Positions 7,800-17,531 are shown, counted from the first letter of the stretch. The stretch is DNA of 64,000 nt from Bacteroidota bacterium (GCA_020161355.1 JAIUOF010000001.1:806001-870000); one strand, 5' to 3'. Program-made: numbers and translations. The notes: generated from the sequence alone by a model not told the origin.

Positions 7800-10700
7800 T
7801 TAAGAATTGATAATTGAGAGGAGGTGAGGGCTATTTTCAAAGATGGTTTTAACTTCTGGTTTACAGGAGCCACAACCTGAGCCAGCTCCAGTTTTTTGGC
7901 ACAACAATTCAAAGTTGGTTGTTCCGTTTTTTATAGCTTCCAGCAAGTTTTCCTCTCCCACATTATTGCAGGAGCAAATTAATCGACCTTTTACAGGCTG
8001 TTGGGGTTCACCTGATCTCAAAAGTTGTAATCTTTTTTCAGAAAGTTCAATTCCTTTTTCTATGAGGTTTTTAAATTCAAGGAATTCACTTTTATCACCA
8101 ATTAAAATTGCTCCTACCAGTTTGTCTTCTTTTATGATACACTTTTTATAAAAATGTTTTGCTTTATCCAGAAATATAATCTCTTCATAACCGTTTTGGC
8201 CAGCGGGAATTTCTACAAGACCCAGGGAGCAAAGGTTCAAATCCTTCATTTTAAGGATATTTAGTGAAAGACTTCCTTCGTAATATTCTGAAAAACTGCC
8301 AGCCAAATAATTCGCAACGATAGCTGCTTGTTGTTCAGCTGCTGCAGTTATACCCCACATTTGATGTTTCCATTCAGCAAGCTCACCACATGCAAAAATG
8401 TCAGAATCTGATGTTTGTAAATAATCATTTACCAAAACACCCCTTTTGCAATCAATACCTGCTTCTTTGGCAAGCTCAATATTTGGGTTGGTACCTGCTG
8501 CAACCAAAATTACATCACAGTCTAAGGTATGCCCGGACTTGAGTCTTACCTTATTAACTTTATCGGTATAAAATATTTGCTCAACTTCATCATTATAGAA
8601 TATATCCATGCCTCTTAAAACCATCTCTTCGTGCAAGATATTACTGCCTACATTGTCGAGTTGGCGATCCATTAATCGGCTTGATCTTTGGATAATGTTT
8701 ACCGGGTATTTCAAATCAATTAGAGCTGCTGCCATTTCCAGACCCAGCAAACCACCTCCTACTACTAAAATTTTATAATCCGGTTTTAGAAAATTATTTA
8801 AATCATCCGCATCTTTTCTGCTTCTAATATTGAAAATACCCGGTATTTTTGGAAAATTCTTGGGCATAAAAGCCCGGCTTCCCATACAGAGTATTAACTT
8901 GTCATAACTATGAGTTTTCCCATTTTTATCGATAAGTGTTTTTGAGTTTTTATCTATGGAGCTTACCTCTGTATTTTTATTTACTTGAATATTTTTTTTT
9001 GTATATTCTTCTTCCGACAATTTTACTAATTGCTCCCATTTTAGGACCCCGTTAACATAATCAGGCAGCATAATTCTATTATAAAAGGGATAGGGTTCTT
9101 TACTGAATACAACTATCTCATCATCAGTATTTTGTTTTCTGTATTCATTGATAAACCCAATCGCTGCTGAACCTGAACCAACAATAATTATTTTCTCCTT
9201 TTTCTTTCTATATTTTTGAATTTCTACAGCGGCATATTTAAAATCGGGTTCTTTTGATCTGCTATCAATTAGTGGACTCGTTAAATTATTTGCTCTTCCA
9301 AAGGTTGACCCAACGATTTTACCCCAATGCATGGGAATGAAACAATTTCCTTTTTTTAATGAATCGGTAATTTTCGCCCTTAACCTTACTTTTCCCCGGC
9401 TATTCTCAACGGTTACTAAATCATCTTCTTTGATTCCTCTTTCAATAGCATCTTTAGTATTGATTTCTACATATGGTTTAGAAATATGCTGGTTTAGCTT
9501 ATTTACTCTCCCGGTTTTGGTCATGGAATGCCATTGATCACGAATTCTTCCAGTTATAAGTACAAGAGGAAATTCTGGAGAAGTTTTTTCTGATAAATTT
9601 TCTTTAGGAACTGCTTGTATTTTGGCTTTTTTATTTTGAGTATAAAATTCATTATTTGTAAATATCCTGGATGTGCCAATTTGTTGATTTTCTAGGTAAG
9701 GCCACTGAACAGATCTTTTTTCTTTGATTATCTGGTAGTTTAATCGAGAAATATCTATGTTTGTGTAAGCAGTAGTTTTAGCATATTCCTGATAAATTTC
9801 ATCAGGGGCTTTGTAAGAAAAATGCTTACCCCATCCCATTTTCTTGGCAAATCGACAGATTATTTCAGTATCAGGCAAACACATTTCAGGTGGTTCCGAA
9901 ATTTTGCTCAGATGTGATATTCTCCTTTCAGCATTGGTCATAGTCCCCTCTTTTTCGCTCCATGCAGCTGCGGGAAGCACTATATCAGCAAAATCGACAG
10001 TATCAGCTCTTTCCGAAATTTCCTGCACTACTACAAGCTTAGCATTTTTCAGGGCTTTTTCAGCGAGGTGGGCATTAGGTAAACTCACCAAGGGATTGGT
10101 ACAAACAATCCAAATAGCTTTCATTTTACCTGAATTTAATGCTTCTACCATTTCTGTAGCCGTAAGTCCAGGTTTTTCAGATATATTGGTTCCTTTCCAA
10201 AATTCTTCCATTTCAGCCCTGTGAATTTGGTTTGATAGTTCCCTATGAGAGGCAAGCATATTGGCTAGTCCTCCCACTTCTCTTCCCCCCATGGCATTGG
10301 GCTGACCGGTAAGAGAAAATGGTCCATTACCTGGTTTACCGATTTTACCTGTAATCAAAGATAGGTTGATAAGAGAAAGGTTTTTATTTACCCCAATTAC
10401 CGATTGATTCAAACCCATGGTCCACATAGTTAGGAATCCTTTTGAGGAAGCGATCCAACCAGCGAGGGTATAAATATCCTTAGCGTTTATTCCACATTCT
10501 TCTGCATATTCATCGACTGAATTCTGGAAAACCAGACTCTTGAAATCTTCGAAACCATCAGTATGGCTATCTATGAAATGAGGGTCAATACCTCCATTAT
10601 CAATTAAAACTCTCGCAATGGCATGATTGAGAGCTACGTCGGTGCCAGGATTGATGGATAGGTGTAAATCTGCTGAAGCGGCAGTTTGGGTTTTGCGAGG

Positions 10701-11312
10701 GTCCACACAAATAATTTTCACATCTGGATTGGCAGCTTTATGGGCTTCAACTCTTCTCCAAATTATCGGATGGCACCATGCCGGGTTTGCACCTTCAACT
10801 AATATGAGGTCTGAAAGTTCAATATCATCATAACAAACCGGTACAATATCTTCTCCCAAACTTAATTTGTAACCTACCACTGCTGATGACATACAAAGTC
10901 TTGAATTGGTGTCGATATTATTTGCCCCAATAAACCCTTTCATGAGCTTGTTCCAGAGATAGTATTCCTCTGTAAGGCATTGCCCCGATACATAGAATCC
11001 TACAGACTCAGGTCCAAATTTTTGAATAAAAGTTTTAAACGAAGCCGCAACTCTGTCGAGAGCTGTATCCCAAGATGTTTCCTGGAAGGGCATACTCCTG
11101 GAAGGCCTCATTCGGGGTTTGAGAATTCGGTCTGACTTGTCCATCACAGTGTAGTGAAGATTCATTCCTTTCGAACACAACATGCCTTTGTTTACGGGAT
11201 AGTCTGCGTCACCTTTTACCAGGATACTTCCATCATTTTTTTGATGAATGTCAACCCCACATCCTACACCACAGTAGCAACAAGTTGATTTAAATATTTT
11301 TTCAACAGACAT
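7800..11312 (-). CDS. nasA: Assimilatory nitrate reductase fused to a NirB-like FAD reductase and BFD domain
   Basis: This 1170-residue protein reduces nitrate to nitrite in the cytoplasm. Residues 1-700 are a Mo-bisPGD oxidoreductase of NasA/NarB type: an N-terminal [4Fe-4S] motif CCYCGVGCG with a fourth cysteine in GMLCSKG, and the molybdenum-ligand region SRLCMSS near residue 140. From about 705 a pyridine nucleotide-disulfide oxidoreductase begins (IIIVGSGSAAIGF, then ILVVGGGLLGLEMA). The C-terminus (about 1110-1155) is a BFD-type [2Fe-2S] domain with CSC and CGSC. In other bacteria these are separate NasA and NasC-like subunits; here one chain would carry NAD(P)H electrons through FAD and Fe-S to molybdenum. 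It is co-transcribed with narK and the rubredoxin gene. Confidence 0.93.
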   Translation of the reverse strand: MSVEKIFKSTCCYCGVGCGVDIHQKNDGSILVKGDADYPVNKGMLCSKGMNLHYTVMDKSDRILKPRMRPSRSMPFQETSWDTALDRVAASFKTFIQKFGPESVGFYVSGQCLTEEYYLWNKLMKGFIGANNIDTNSRLCMSSAVVGYKLSLGEDIVPVCYDDIELSDLILVEGANPAWCHPIIWRRVEAHKAANPDVKIICVDPRKTQTAASADLHLSINPGTDVALNHAIARVLIDNGGIDPHFIDSHTDGFEDFKSLVFQNSVDEYAEECGINAKDIYTLAGWIASSKGFLTMWTMGLNQSVIGVNKNLSLINLSLITGKIGKPGNGPFSLTGQPNAMGGREVGGLANMLASHRELSNQIHRAEMEEFWKGTNISEKPGLTATEMVEALNSGKMKAIWIVCTNPLVSLPNAHLAEKALKNAKLVVVQEISERADTVDFADIVLPAAAWSEKEGTMTNAERRISHLSKISEPPEMCLPDTEIICRFAKKMGWGKHFSYKAPDEIYQEYAKTTAYTNIDISRLNYQIIKEKRSVQWPYLENQQIGTSRIFTNNEFYTQNKKAKIQAVPKENLSEKTSPEFPLVLITGRIRDQWHSMTKTGRVNKLNQHISKPYVEINTKDAIERGIKEDDLVTVENSRGKVRLRAKITDSLKKGNCFIPMHWGKIVGSTFGRANNLTSPLIDSRSKEPDFKYAAVEIQKYRKKKEKIIIVGSGSAAIGFINEYRKQNTDDEIVVFSKEPYPFYNRIMLPDYVNGVLKWEQLVKLSEEEYTKKNIQVNKNTEVSSIDKNSKTLIDKNGKTHSYDKLILCMGSRAFMPKNFPKIPGIFNIRSRKDADDLNNFLKPDYKILVVGGGLLGLEMAAALIDLKYPVNIIQRSSRLMDRQLDNVGSNILHEEMVLRGMDIFYNDEVEQIFYTDKVNKVRLKSGHTLDCDVILVAAGTNPNIELAKEAGIDCKRGVLVNDYLQTSDSDIFACGELAEWKHQMWGITAAAEQQAAIVANYLAGSFSEYYEGSLSLNILKMKDLNLCSLGLVEIPAGQNGYEEIIFLDKAKHFYKKCIIKEDKLVGAILIGDKSEFLEFKNLIEKGIELSEKRLQLLRSGEPQQPVKGRLICSCNNVGEENLLEAIKNGTTNFELLCQKTGAGSGCGSCKPEVKTIFENSPHLLSIINS

Positions 11313-11358
11313 AAATGTTCAATTAAACGTACAAATCAAAACCCAAACCCGTTGTTTC

Positions 11359-12663
11359 TTATTTTCTGATAAGTTCAGTGGCTAATTCCAGTTCCGTAAC
11401 AATGTCTTCTTCCTGTTTTAGACCAAATTTTGTAAAGGCAACTATAAGCCCTGCCACGATAGCTGCATAGCTGATATATTGGAAAGCCTGAGCATAAGTA
11501 ATATCTTCAAATTTGAATAAAAAGCCCATAAGCATGCCGCCAATGTTGCCGCCTGCACCTACTATTCCCGCGACGAGGCCTACATTTTTCTCATTAATAA
11601 AAGGAGTGAGAGCGTAGGTAGCTCCGTTGGCCATTTTTAAGAACAGAGCAAAGAATACCATGCTTGTGATGGCCATACCAATAGTGGCCGATGCTCCAAA
11701 GAAATACAAGCCAATGCCTTCTATTATTATAAATACCGCCAATAAAACTCCTTTGCTTCCAAGGCCACCTCTTTTTCCTACTGCATCGGCAACTATCCCT
11801 CCTAAGGCACGTGCGAAAAGATTCATAAATCCAAATAACCCGGCCAATAGACCTCCTGTTTTTTGGGATACACCAAAATTATCGACAAAATGTAATGCAG
11901 CAACGTTGTCGAAAGTTATTTCCATGCCAAAACAAATGGAATATGAAATGGCTAAAGCCCATACCCTCCAATCTGTGAGTACTTCCCTGGCCTTTCCTTT
12001 TGCTTTTTTCTTCTGGTTTCGCTCGATTTCATCGAAATTGCCTGCAGGTGTGTCTTTAGTGAATTTGAAATATAAAAATGCTGAAATCAACAATAAAGTA
12101 CCCGGGACAATCATGGCAAGCCTCCAGGCCTCTGATGCCGAATATCCCCATCCTACAATAGTAGCGAATATTACTGGCATCAACATGTTGGTGATACCAC
12201 CGCCGAGGTTTCCCCATCCACCGGCAACTGCATTGGCGGTGCCCTTGATGTTCGGGGCAAACATCACTGAAGTATGAAATTGGGTAATCACGAAACTTGC
12301 ACCTATTACTCCAATGGCCAATCTGAACAGTAAAAATGTTTCGTAGCTGTGAGATAAACCAACCAAAAACACAGGAATTGAACACAATACCAGTAATGCG
12401 GTATAGGTTTTTCTTGGCCCCCAGGTATCACAAAGTCTTCCAATGAATAACCTCGCAATAATTGTTGCAGAAACTGCGGCAATCAGGGTATTCCCTACCT
12501 GTGATTTACTCAAGCCAAGGTCCTCGCGGATCGTAGGCATAAGCGGGGCCAAGCCAAACCAACCAAAGAAACACATAAAGAAGGTAACCCATGTAATATG
12601 AAATGTACGCATCTGTACACTGTCGAGGCTGAATATTTTAAGTTTTGTAAGAGGGGTATTCAT
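11359..12663 (-). CDS. narK: MFS nitrate/nitrite transporter, NarK family
   Basis: A 434-residue inner membrane protein with about 12 hydrophobic helices. NNP-family features include FFGWFGLAPLMPTIREDLGL near the start, the glycine-rich nitrate signature AVAGGWGNLGGGITNMLMP, and its second copy VAGIVGAGGNIGGMLMG. The frame is open to a TTG at 12678, but the ATG at 12663 gives the normal N-terminus. It is the first gene of a minus-strand operon with the fused nitrate reductase and the rubredoxin protein. A shared palindromic operator lies 33 bases upstream of the start. It presumably imports nitrate, and whether it also exports nitrite is not visible from sequence. Confidence 0.93.
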   Translation of the reverse strand: MNTPLTKLKIFSLDSVQMRTFHITWVTFFMCFFGWFGLAPLMPTIREDLGLSKSQVGNTLIAAVSATIIARLFIGRLCDTWGPRKTYTALLVLCSIPVFLVGLSHSYETFLLFRLAIGVIGASFVITQFHTSVMFAPNIKGTANAVAGGWGNLGGGITNMLMPVIFATIVGWGYSASEAWRLAMIVPGTLLLISAFLYFKFTKDTPAGNFDEIERNQKKKAKGKAREVLTDWRVWALAISYSICFGMEITFDNVAALHFVDNFGVSQKTGGLLAGLFGFMNLFARALGGIVADAVGKRGGLGSKGVLLAVFIIIEGIGLYFFGASATIGMAITSMVFFALFLKMANGATYALTPFINEKNVGLVAGIVGAGGNIGGMLMGFLFKFEDITYAQAFQYISYAAIVAGLIVAFTKFGLKQEEDIVTELELATELIRK

Positions 12664-12696
12664 ATTTTTAATTTTCAATAATCAAAAATATAAAAT

Positions 12697-12710
12697 AAGT
12701 ATAAATACTC
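12697..12710. promoter_or_regulatory. Candidate nitrate-regulon operator before narK
   Basis: AAGTATAAATACTC fits the consensus RRGTA-N4-TACTY shared by five units of the nitrate island. A weaker partial copy (AAGTATAAAT) follows at 12721. The site is 33 bases upstream of the narK start codon. Confidence 0.65.
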
Positions 12711-12754
12711 AAAAAAATATAAGTATAAATTTAATTATTATGGAAGTATTGTGT

Positions 12755-12794
12755 AAAACAAAATAGGTATAGTTCAATTTTGACTATACCTATT
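12755..12794 (-). terminator. Terminator of the porin-nrt operon
   Basis: AATAGGTATAGT and ACTATACCTATT form a perfect 12-bp stem with a 9-base loop. On the minus strand a TTTTGTTTT stretch follows. It lies 23 bases after the stop codon of the ABC ATPase gene and separates that operon from narK. Confidence 0.8.
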
Positions 12795-12817
12795 AATATA
12801 ATGCATGAAGTTTGGGC

Positions 12818-13675
12818 TTATTCGTATGCCACGCCAGCATCTTCGATAGAAAGATTTTTTACCAAAAGGCTCAATAATTTGTCATGAACATCCATATATG
12901 TCTTAGTATGCACAATTTCTTTTTTATTACGAGGTCTTTCGATTGGAATATGCACAATTTCCCTGATGGTTGCTTCCGGTCCATCGTTCATCACCACCAC
13001 TCTGTCAGAAAGGAAAATAGCCTCTTCGATATCATGCGTTACCATCACGATAGTTTGCTTGCGATGATTTAGGTTCCAGATTTTTAGCAATTCCACATGC
13101 AGGGCACTTTTGGTGAGGGCATCCAGAGCTCCAAAAGGCTCATCAAGTAAAAGCACAGAAGGATTTATGGCGAAAGCTCTGGCTATGGCAGTCCTTTGCT
13201 TCATACCCCCTGAAAGTTGAGATGGTAGCTTGTCTTTGTGCTGCAGGAGGTTTACCATTTCCAGGTTTTTCTCTACCCATTCGTGCTTTTCGGCTTTGGT
13301 GTATTCCTGATGAACAGAATCAACTGCTTCATAAACATTTCTGTAAACTGAAAACCAGGGTAAAAGGCTATAGTTTTGGAAAACGATGCCACGGTCAGGA
13401 CCAGGGCCTTTAACCGGCTTGCCATTAACTATTACGGTACCCTCCGATGGCTTTACAAGGCCGCTGATGGAGTTCATTATGGTCGATTTTCCACAACCGC
13501 TATGTCCGATAATACTAACGATTTCGCCACTTTTAATATTCAGATTTATATCTTTTACGGCAGTGAAAATCTTCCCGGATTTGGCAGGGAAACTGATTCG
13601 CAAATCCTTGATCTCGATGCAATTGCCGGTGCTTGAAATTTTTTCTTTTTTTTCTAATATCTCTAATGTTTCCAT
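12818..13675 (-). CDS. nrtD: ABC transporter ATPase for nitrate (NrtD/SsuB family)
   Basis: A 285-residue cytoplasmic ATPase that would energise nitrate import. Visible motifs are Walker A GHSGCGKST, the signature LSGGMKQRTAIARA, Walker B VLLLDEPFGALD and the switch histidine in VMVTHDIEEA. The family also serves sulfonate, taurine and bicarbonate importers, so substrate is assigned from context: it is the last gene of porin-nrtA-nrtB-nrtD, flanked by nitrate reductase and nitrite reductase genes. The length is normal for a single-domain NrtD. A terminator follows directly. Confidence 0.88.
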   Translation of the reverse strand: METLEILEKKEKISSTGNCIEIKDLRISFPAKSGKIFTAVKDINLNIKSGEIVSIIGHSGCGKSTIMNSISGLVKPSEGTVIVNGKPVKGPGPDRGIVFQNYSLLPWFSVYRNVYEAVDSVHQEYTKAEKHEWVEKNLEMVNLLQHKDKLPSQLSGGMKQRTAIARAFAINPSVLLLDEPFGALDALTKSALHVELLKIWNLNHRKQTIVMVTHDIEEAIFLSDRVVVMNDGPEATIREIVHIPIERPRNKKEIVHTKTYMDVHDKLLSLLVKNLSIEDAGVAYE

Positions 13676-13702
13676 TTTTTCTCGGTTTTATTATTTAATG
13701 AA

Positions 13703-14494
13703 TCAAGATTTGGCCTCATATTCAAAAAAAGTGTGAACACCACTAAATATTTTATCCAGGATTAAGCCTACAAATCCAATTATTAAAATGGCTGAAAGGA
13801 TTTTCTCAAGGCTAAGGCCATTCCATGAATCCCAAACAAAAAATCCTATTCCTACGCCTCCTGAAAGCATTTCTCCTGCCACAATTACCATCCAGGCAAT
13901 ACCGATTGATAATCTGAGACCTGTAATGATATGAGGTAATGAAAAAGGAATCAAAATTCTGGAGATGTACCGCCATTTCGAAAAACCGAAAGCCTTTCCT
14001 ACGTTTTTGTGGTCATTCGGGATATTGGAAACCCCAAATGCCGTATTGATCAGTGTTGGCCACAATGAGGTGATAGCGATTATGAAAACTGTAGCTCCAT
14101 CGGCAGCTTTGAAGGCTAAAAGTCCTAATGGAAACCATGCCAATGGTGATACGGGCCTTAGAACCTGCACAATCGGATTTATGATTTTCATTGCAATTTT
14201 GGAAGAACCCATAAGAATGCCAATGGGTATGGCGAATATGCTTCCAAGCAAAAAGCCCATTAATACTCTTTTTATTGAGGAAAATAATTGTACTCCAATT
14301 CCTTTGTCATTTGGCCCATAGTCATAAAAGGGGTCAGCCATCATTTCTTTGAAAACCAACCATGTAGCTTTAGGGCCAGGGATTTCGTTTTTTGTAATAT
14401 AGCTCACCAATGACCAAATTATCAATAAGATGATCATACTCACCACAAAACCTCCCAGGTTTTTCAGTGTTTCAAGAGAAAAAATCTTTTTCAT
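13703..14494 (-). CDS. nrtB: ABC nitrate transporter permease
   Basis: A 263-residue inner membrane permease of the BPD_transp_1 family with about six helices. The EAA loop that contacts the ATPase is visible (AFGFSKWRYISRILIPFSLP, then GLRLSIGIAWMV). The first helix follows a short basic N-terminus (MKKIFSLETLKNLGG). It lies between the binding protein and the ATPase, with spacings of 57 and 27 bases, so the three are one operon. Nitrate as substrate is inferred from context and from the NrtA-like partner. Confidence 0.9.
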   Translation of the reverse strand: MKKIFSLETLKNLGGFVVSMIILLIIWSLVSYITKNEIPGPKATWLVFKEMMADPFYDYGPNDKGIGVQLFSSIKRVLMGFLLGSIFAIPIGILMGSSKIAMKIINPIVQVLRPVSPLAWFPLGLLAFKAADGATVFIIAITSLWPTLINTAFGVSNIPNDHKNVGKAFGFSKWRYISRILIPFSLPHIITGLRLSIGIAWMVIVAGEMLSGGVGIGFFVWDSWNGLSLEKILSAILIIGFVGLILDKIFSGVHTFFEYEAKS

Positions 14495-14551
14495 ATAAAT
14501 TAATTATTTGGGGAAAATTGGGCTCTCCATAAAATTTGGAGAGCCGGAGTT

Positions 14552-15754
14552 TTATTTTTTGGTAGAAGCCAGATAGGCAGCAGGATTGCCTGGATCGAAA
14601 GCTACATCCAAATTGGTTTTGAAACCTTTCATATCCGCCTGAACCGGTACTCCGGTTTCCTTTGCCACTTCTGCCCACAAGTCATCCAAAATTAATTTTT
14701 CGGCGATGTCTTTATATGCCGGAGCTGACTTGAGGTATCCAAACCTCACGTACTGAGCGAGAAACCAAATAGCATGCGATTTCAGGGGTGTGTTTACTAC
14801 TCCGTTATTGTAAAATCTCATGTTGTTGTCGCCGTATTTTTGTGAACCTAACTCACATCCAAGATCGTATGAGCCTATGAGCCTGCTTTCTATGGCTGCT
14901 ATCGGGGCATTTACATAGTAGGGTTTGGTAAGCCATGCCGCAGCTTTTTTGCGGTTTCCGTTGTTGTCAAGCCATTTGCATGCTTCTATAATTGCTTTCA
15001 TAACATTTTTAAGGTCGGCTTTATTTGAGGAAGCAAAATCACTGTTTACTACTAATGCTTTTTCAGGGTGATTTTTCCATATATCCTGACTAGCAATCTC
15101 AGTAAAGCCCACATTTTGCATAGCTGCCACGCCATTCCATGGCTCTCCTACACTGAAACCTTCCATGTTATCAACTTTCATATTGGCCACCATTTGTGGG
15201 GGAGGAATAGTTATGATTCCAACCGATTTTTGGTTGATACCTGCCGCTGCCATCCAGTTTCTCAACCAGATATCGTGCGTGCCACCAGGAAAGGTCATGG
15301 CAAATGTTACTTCTTTTTTCTTTTTTAGATTTGCGACTGCAGCAGCCACTTTTGCTGTTTCTTTAAAACCAACTATTCCGCAAAAATCCTTGGAAAGCGT
15401 TATGGCCTGGCCGTTATTGTTTAATACCATTGCAATTTTCATTGCTGAGCCCGCCTTTCCGCCAATTCCGGTATAAACCGACAAAGGCATTGAAAACAAG
15501 CAATGTGCTCCATCAAGTTCGCCGTTTAGGATTTTGTCCCTTATGTTTGCCCAGGAAGCCTCTTTGCTCAATACCACATTGACTCCGTATTTTTGAAATA
15601 ATCCAAGCTCTTTGGCGGCTACAAGTGGAGCACAGTCGGTTAGAGGAATGAATCCCAATTTTACCGTTGGCAATGGTGCAGGTGTAAAGGCTGAGGTAAG
15701 GGTGCCCACCACCAAAGCGGCGGCTACGGTTACCGATAATAGTAATCTTTTCAT
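14552..15754 (-). CDS. nrtA: Nitrate ABC transporter substrate-binding protein (NrtA/CmpA type)
   Basis: The 400-residue protein has a signal peptide (MKRLLLSVTVAAALVVGTLT) without a lipobox cysteine, so it is exported to the periplasm. The mature part begins VKLGFIPLTDCAPLVAAKE, as in NrtA/CmpA proteins, and carries FPGGTHDIWLRNWMAAAGI and a VGEPWN stretch typical of the ligand pocket of that family. It would bind nitrate or nitrite and deliver it to NrtB. The porin gene lies directly upstream and the permease 57 bases downstream. Bicarbonate binding (CmpA) is the alternative; the nitrate context makes it less likely. Confidence 0.9.
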   Translation of the reverse strand: MKRLLLSVTVAAALVVGTLTSAFTPAPLPTVKLGFIPLTDCAPLVAAKELGLFQKYGVNVVLSKEASWANIRDKILNGELDGAHCLFSMPLSVYTGIGGKAGSAMKIAMVLNNNGQAITLSKDFCGIVGFKETAKVAAAVANLKKKKEVTFAMTFPGGTHDIWLRNWMAAAGINQKSVGIITIPPPQMVANMKVDNMEGFSVGEPWNGVAAMQNVGFTEIASQDIWKNHPEKALVVNSDFASSNKADLKNVMKAIIEACKWLDNNGNRKKAAAWLTKPYYVNAPIAAIESRLIGSYDLGCELGSQKYGDNNMRFYNNGVVNTPLKSHAIWFLAQYVRFGYLKSAPAYKDIAEKLILDDLWAEVAKETGVPVQADMKGFKTNLDVAFDPGNPAAYLASTKK

Positions 15755-15804
15755 TGTTTTAATTATTTTAATTTTTTAAGACTTAATTAGGTGAGTTGAG
15801 GCAA

Positions 15805-17343
15805 TCATTGTTTGATTGCCACTGGTTTGGTATAAAAGAAATCGGGTCTTATATTGAGCATCAGGTATGCCCAGTTTGCGTTTTTCTGTGTTTTGTCCCA
15901 GGTGGCGGCTTTTGAGTATTCCAGCGAATTGCTGCCTTTCATGTGGGAGTACCCCAGCTCAATATTGGTAAACTTATTGAGGTTAAAATTAAGCAGGAAG
16001 TCTATCTCAGTTCCTAGCTTCTTATCCAATGGTTTGTTTGAATCCAATTTATTTGGCATCGATTTTTCAAGGGCAAAGCTATGGGCATCAAGACTGAACG
16101 TAAATATTTTATAAATATATTTTCCTTTCAGGTATCCATCTTTTAAACCTCCTGCTGCTGAGCCGGTTCCAACATAAAAGTAGTCCATATATCCCCAATG
16201 TTTGTGAGGTGTTCCATAAAGAGGGTCAAACTTAGACGTCTGTCCGGCAGTAGGGCTGATGGTGTTGTTTCCAGATAAAACCTCATAACCAGGTCCGAAG
16301 GAAAAATTACCTTTTTGAATCATGAAAAACGCTCCATAATGGTAGGCATTTTTGATGGTAAGTCCATCTCTGTCTTTGCCTGACTGAGCATAAAACCACG
16401 CCTGGCTTTGTACTTTTCCTAGTAGTGAGGATGCATTTCCAAACTGATTATTTAGCATTAAACCATATGTCAGTCTTGAATTTACACCGGTTTGATTATA
16501 TCTTCGACCATATACATAGCCTTGGGTAGCATTACCTACACTGTCAATGATATATTTCGAAAAATCATCTTTGAAAAACAATCCTGAAAATTTGGTCTGT
16601 TTAAATTTCCTGGTCAGGTATATCATCTGAAATGACTTAAACTGTTGGTTTTGACCATTGGTACTCAATGGCGTAGCCAAAACCGGGGCCCCACCTTTGC
16701 CTGAAGTTGGAATAAATCCTGAAGGAATGCCTAGAGAAACATTCTTATTGGATAGTACAGACGCAGGTACATTTCCTGGTGTATAAAAAGTGCCACTTAC
16801 ACCAAAAGCATCAGAGTTTTGATTAAATCCTCCTCCAATATCTACCAACCATCCCAAATGTTGGGCCTTTAGCATGGCAACGTCAAATCTTCTGGCTTGC
16901 TGTAGCCAGTCAAGGTTTCCGAGTAATCTTACGTCGTCATATACCAATTCCTGGCGACCGATTTTTAGTGATAAGTTTTGAATAGCTTTAAATTTTATAG
17001 TGGTATCAGCCACATTGGCAAGAACAACCTCTGCATTGGCTTCGTGTACCATCAAGCGGCTTCCGTCGGCGTTATTGATGGTAGCGGCATCCTGCCCCCA
17101 TACTCTTACATCTTGTACTGAGGTGTTAAAAGTTACCCTGTCCCATTTATATCCAAAAATCAAACGGGTTCTTTGAGAAGTAAAGGCTGCTGGTTTTGAG
17201 CCTATTGCCGGGAGGTTGCCCAGTCCGTCACGATATTCTGTTCTGGTCCTGATTTGACCATTGAGGCTAAACTGCCCACGCACTACCATGTGCGAAAGGG
17301 TTAGTAATGAAATGAGTAAAAGTTTTTTTGATAGGGTAAACAT
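15805..17343 (-). CDS. Outer-membrane porin, alginate-export family
   Basis: A 512-residue protein with a signal peptide ending near VVRGQ and then FSLNGQIRTRTEYRDG, the usual start of alginate_exp-type beta barrels. The chain shows alternating hydrophobic and polar residues (for example RTRLIFGYKWDRVTFNTSVQD) and a C-terminal YLMLNIRPDFFY strand, as expected of an 18-stranded barrel. It is the first gene of the porin-nrtABD operon, so I infer that it lets nitrate or nitrite through the outer membrane rather than alginate. The shared operator lies about 220 bases upstream. Confidence 0.85.
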   Translation of the reverse strand: MFTLSKKLLLISLLTLSHMVVRGQFSLNGQIRTRTEYRDGLGNLPAIGSKPAAFTSQRTRLIFGYKWDRVTFNTSVQDVRVWGQDAATINNADGSRLMVHEANAEVVLANVADTTIKFKAIQNLSLKIGRQELVYDDVRLLGNLDWLQQARRFDVAMLKAQHLGWLVDIGGGFNQNSDAFGVSGTFYTPGNVPASVLSNKNVSLGIPSGFIPTSGKGGAPVLATPLSTNGQNQQFKSFQMIYLTRKFKQTKFSGLFFKDDFSKYIIDSVGNATQGYVYGRRYNQTGVNSRLTYGLMLNNQFGNASSLLGKVQSQAWFYAQSGKDRDGLTIKNAYHYGAFFMIQKGNFSFGPGYEVLSGNNTISPTAGQTSKFDPLYGTPHKHWGYMDYFYVGTGSAAGGLKDGYLKGKYIYKIFTFSLDAHSFALEKSMPNKLDSNKPLDKKLGTEIDFLLNFNLNKFTNIELGYSHMKGSNSLEYSKAATWDKTQKNANWAYLMLNIRPDFFYTKPVAIKQ

Positions 17344-17493
17344 AATTCTTGAGGTTTTTTAATGATAAAACAAACTCTGGACTTTGTACCCTGCTCACAC
17401 CTTTTGACTTAATTCCTTTAAATATTTAAAGAAAAAAAATATCTTTGTCAGGTCGATGTTATGCAAGTAACGTAGGCAAACCAATTTTTTTTG

Positions 17494-17531
17494 ACCGCAT
17501 TTGATATTTCCCGTATCAGTGCGGTTTTTTG
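17494..17531 (+). terminator. Plus-strand terminator-like hairpin without an upstream gene
   Basis: ACCGCA and TGCGGT pair, and inside them TGATA pairs with TATCA across a 7-base loop; six T follow on the plus strand. No plus-strand gene precedes it. A TATCTTTG (17440-17447) could be a -7 element for a short RNA of about 75 bases ending here, though no TTTG lies at the right distance upstream of it. Alternatively it acts in the 5' leader of the porin mRNA on the other strand. Confidence 0.45.

Noticed and set aside
11627..12277. 216-residue plus-strand frame opposite narK
   Set aside because: It is a shadow of narK, with no known domain and low-complexity composition.
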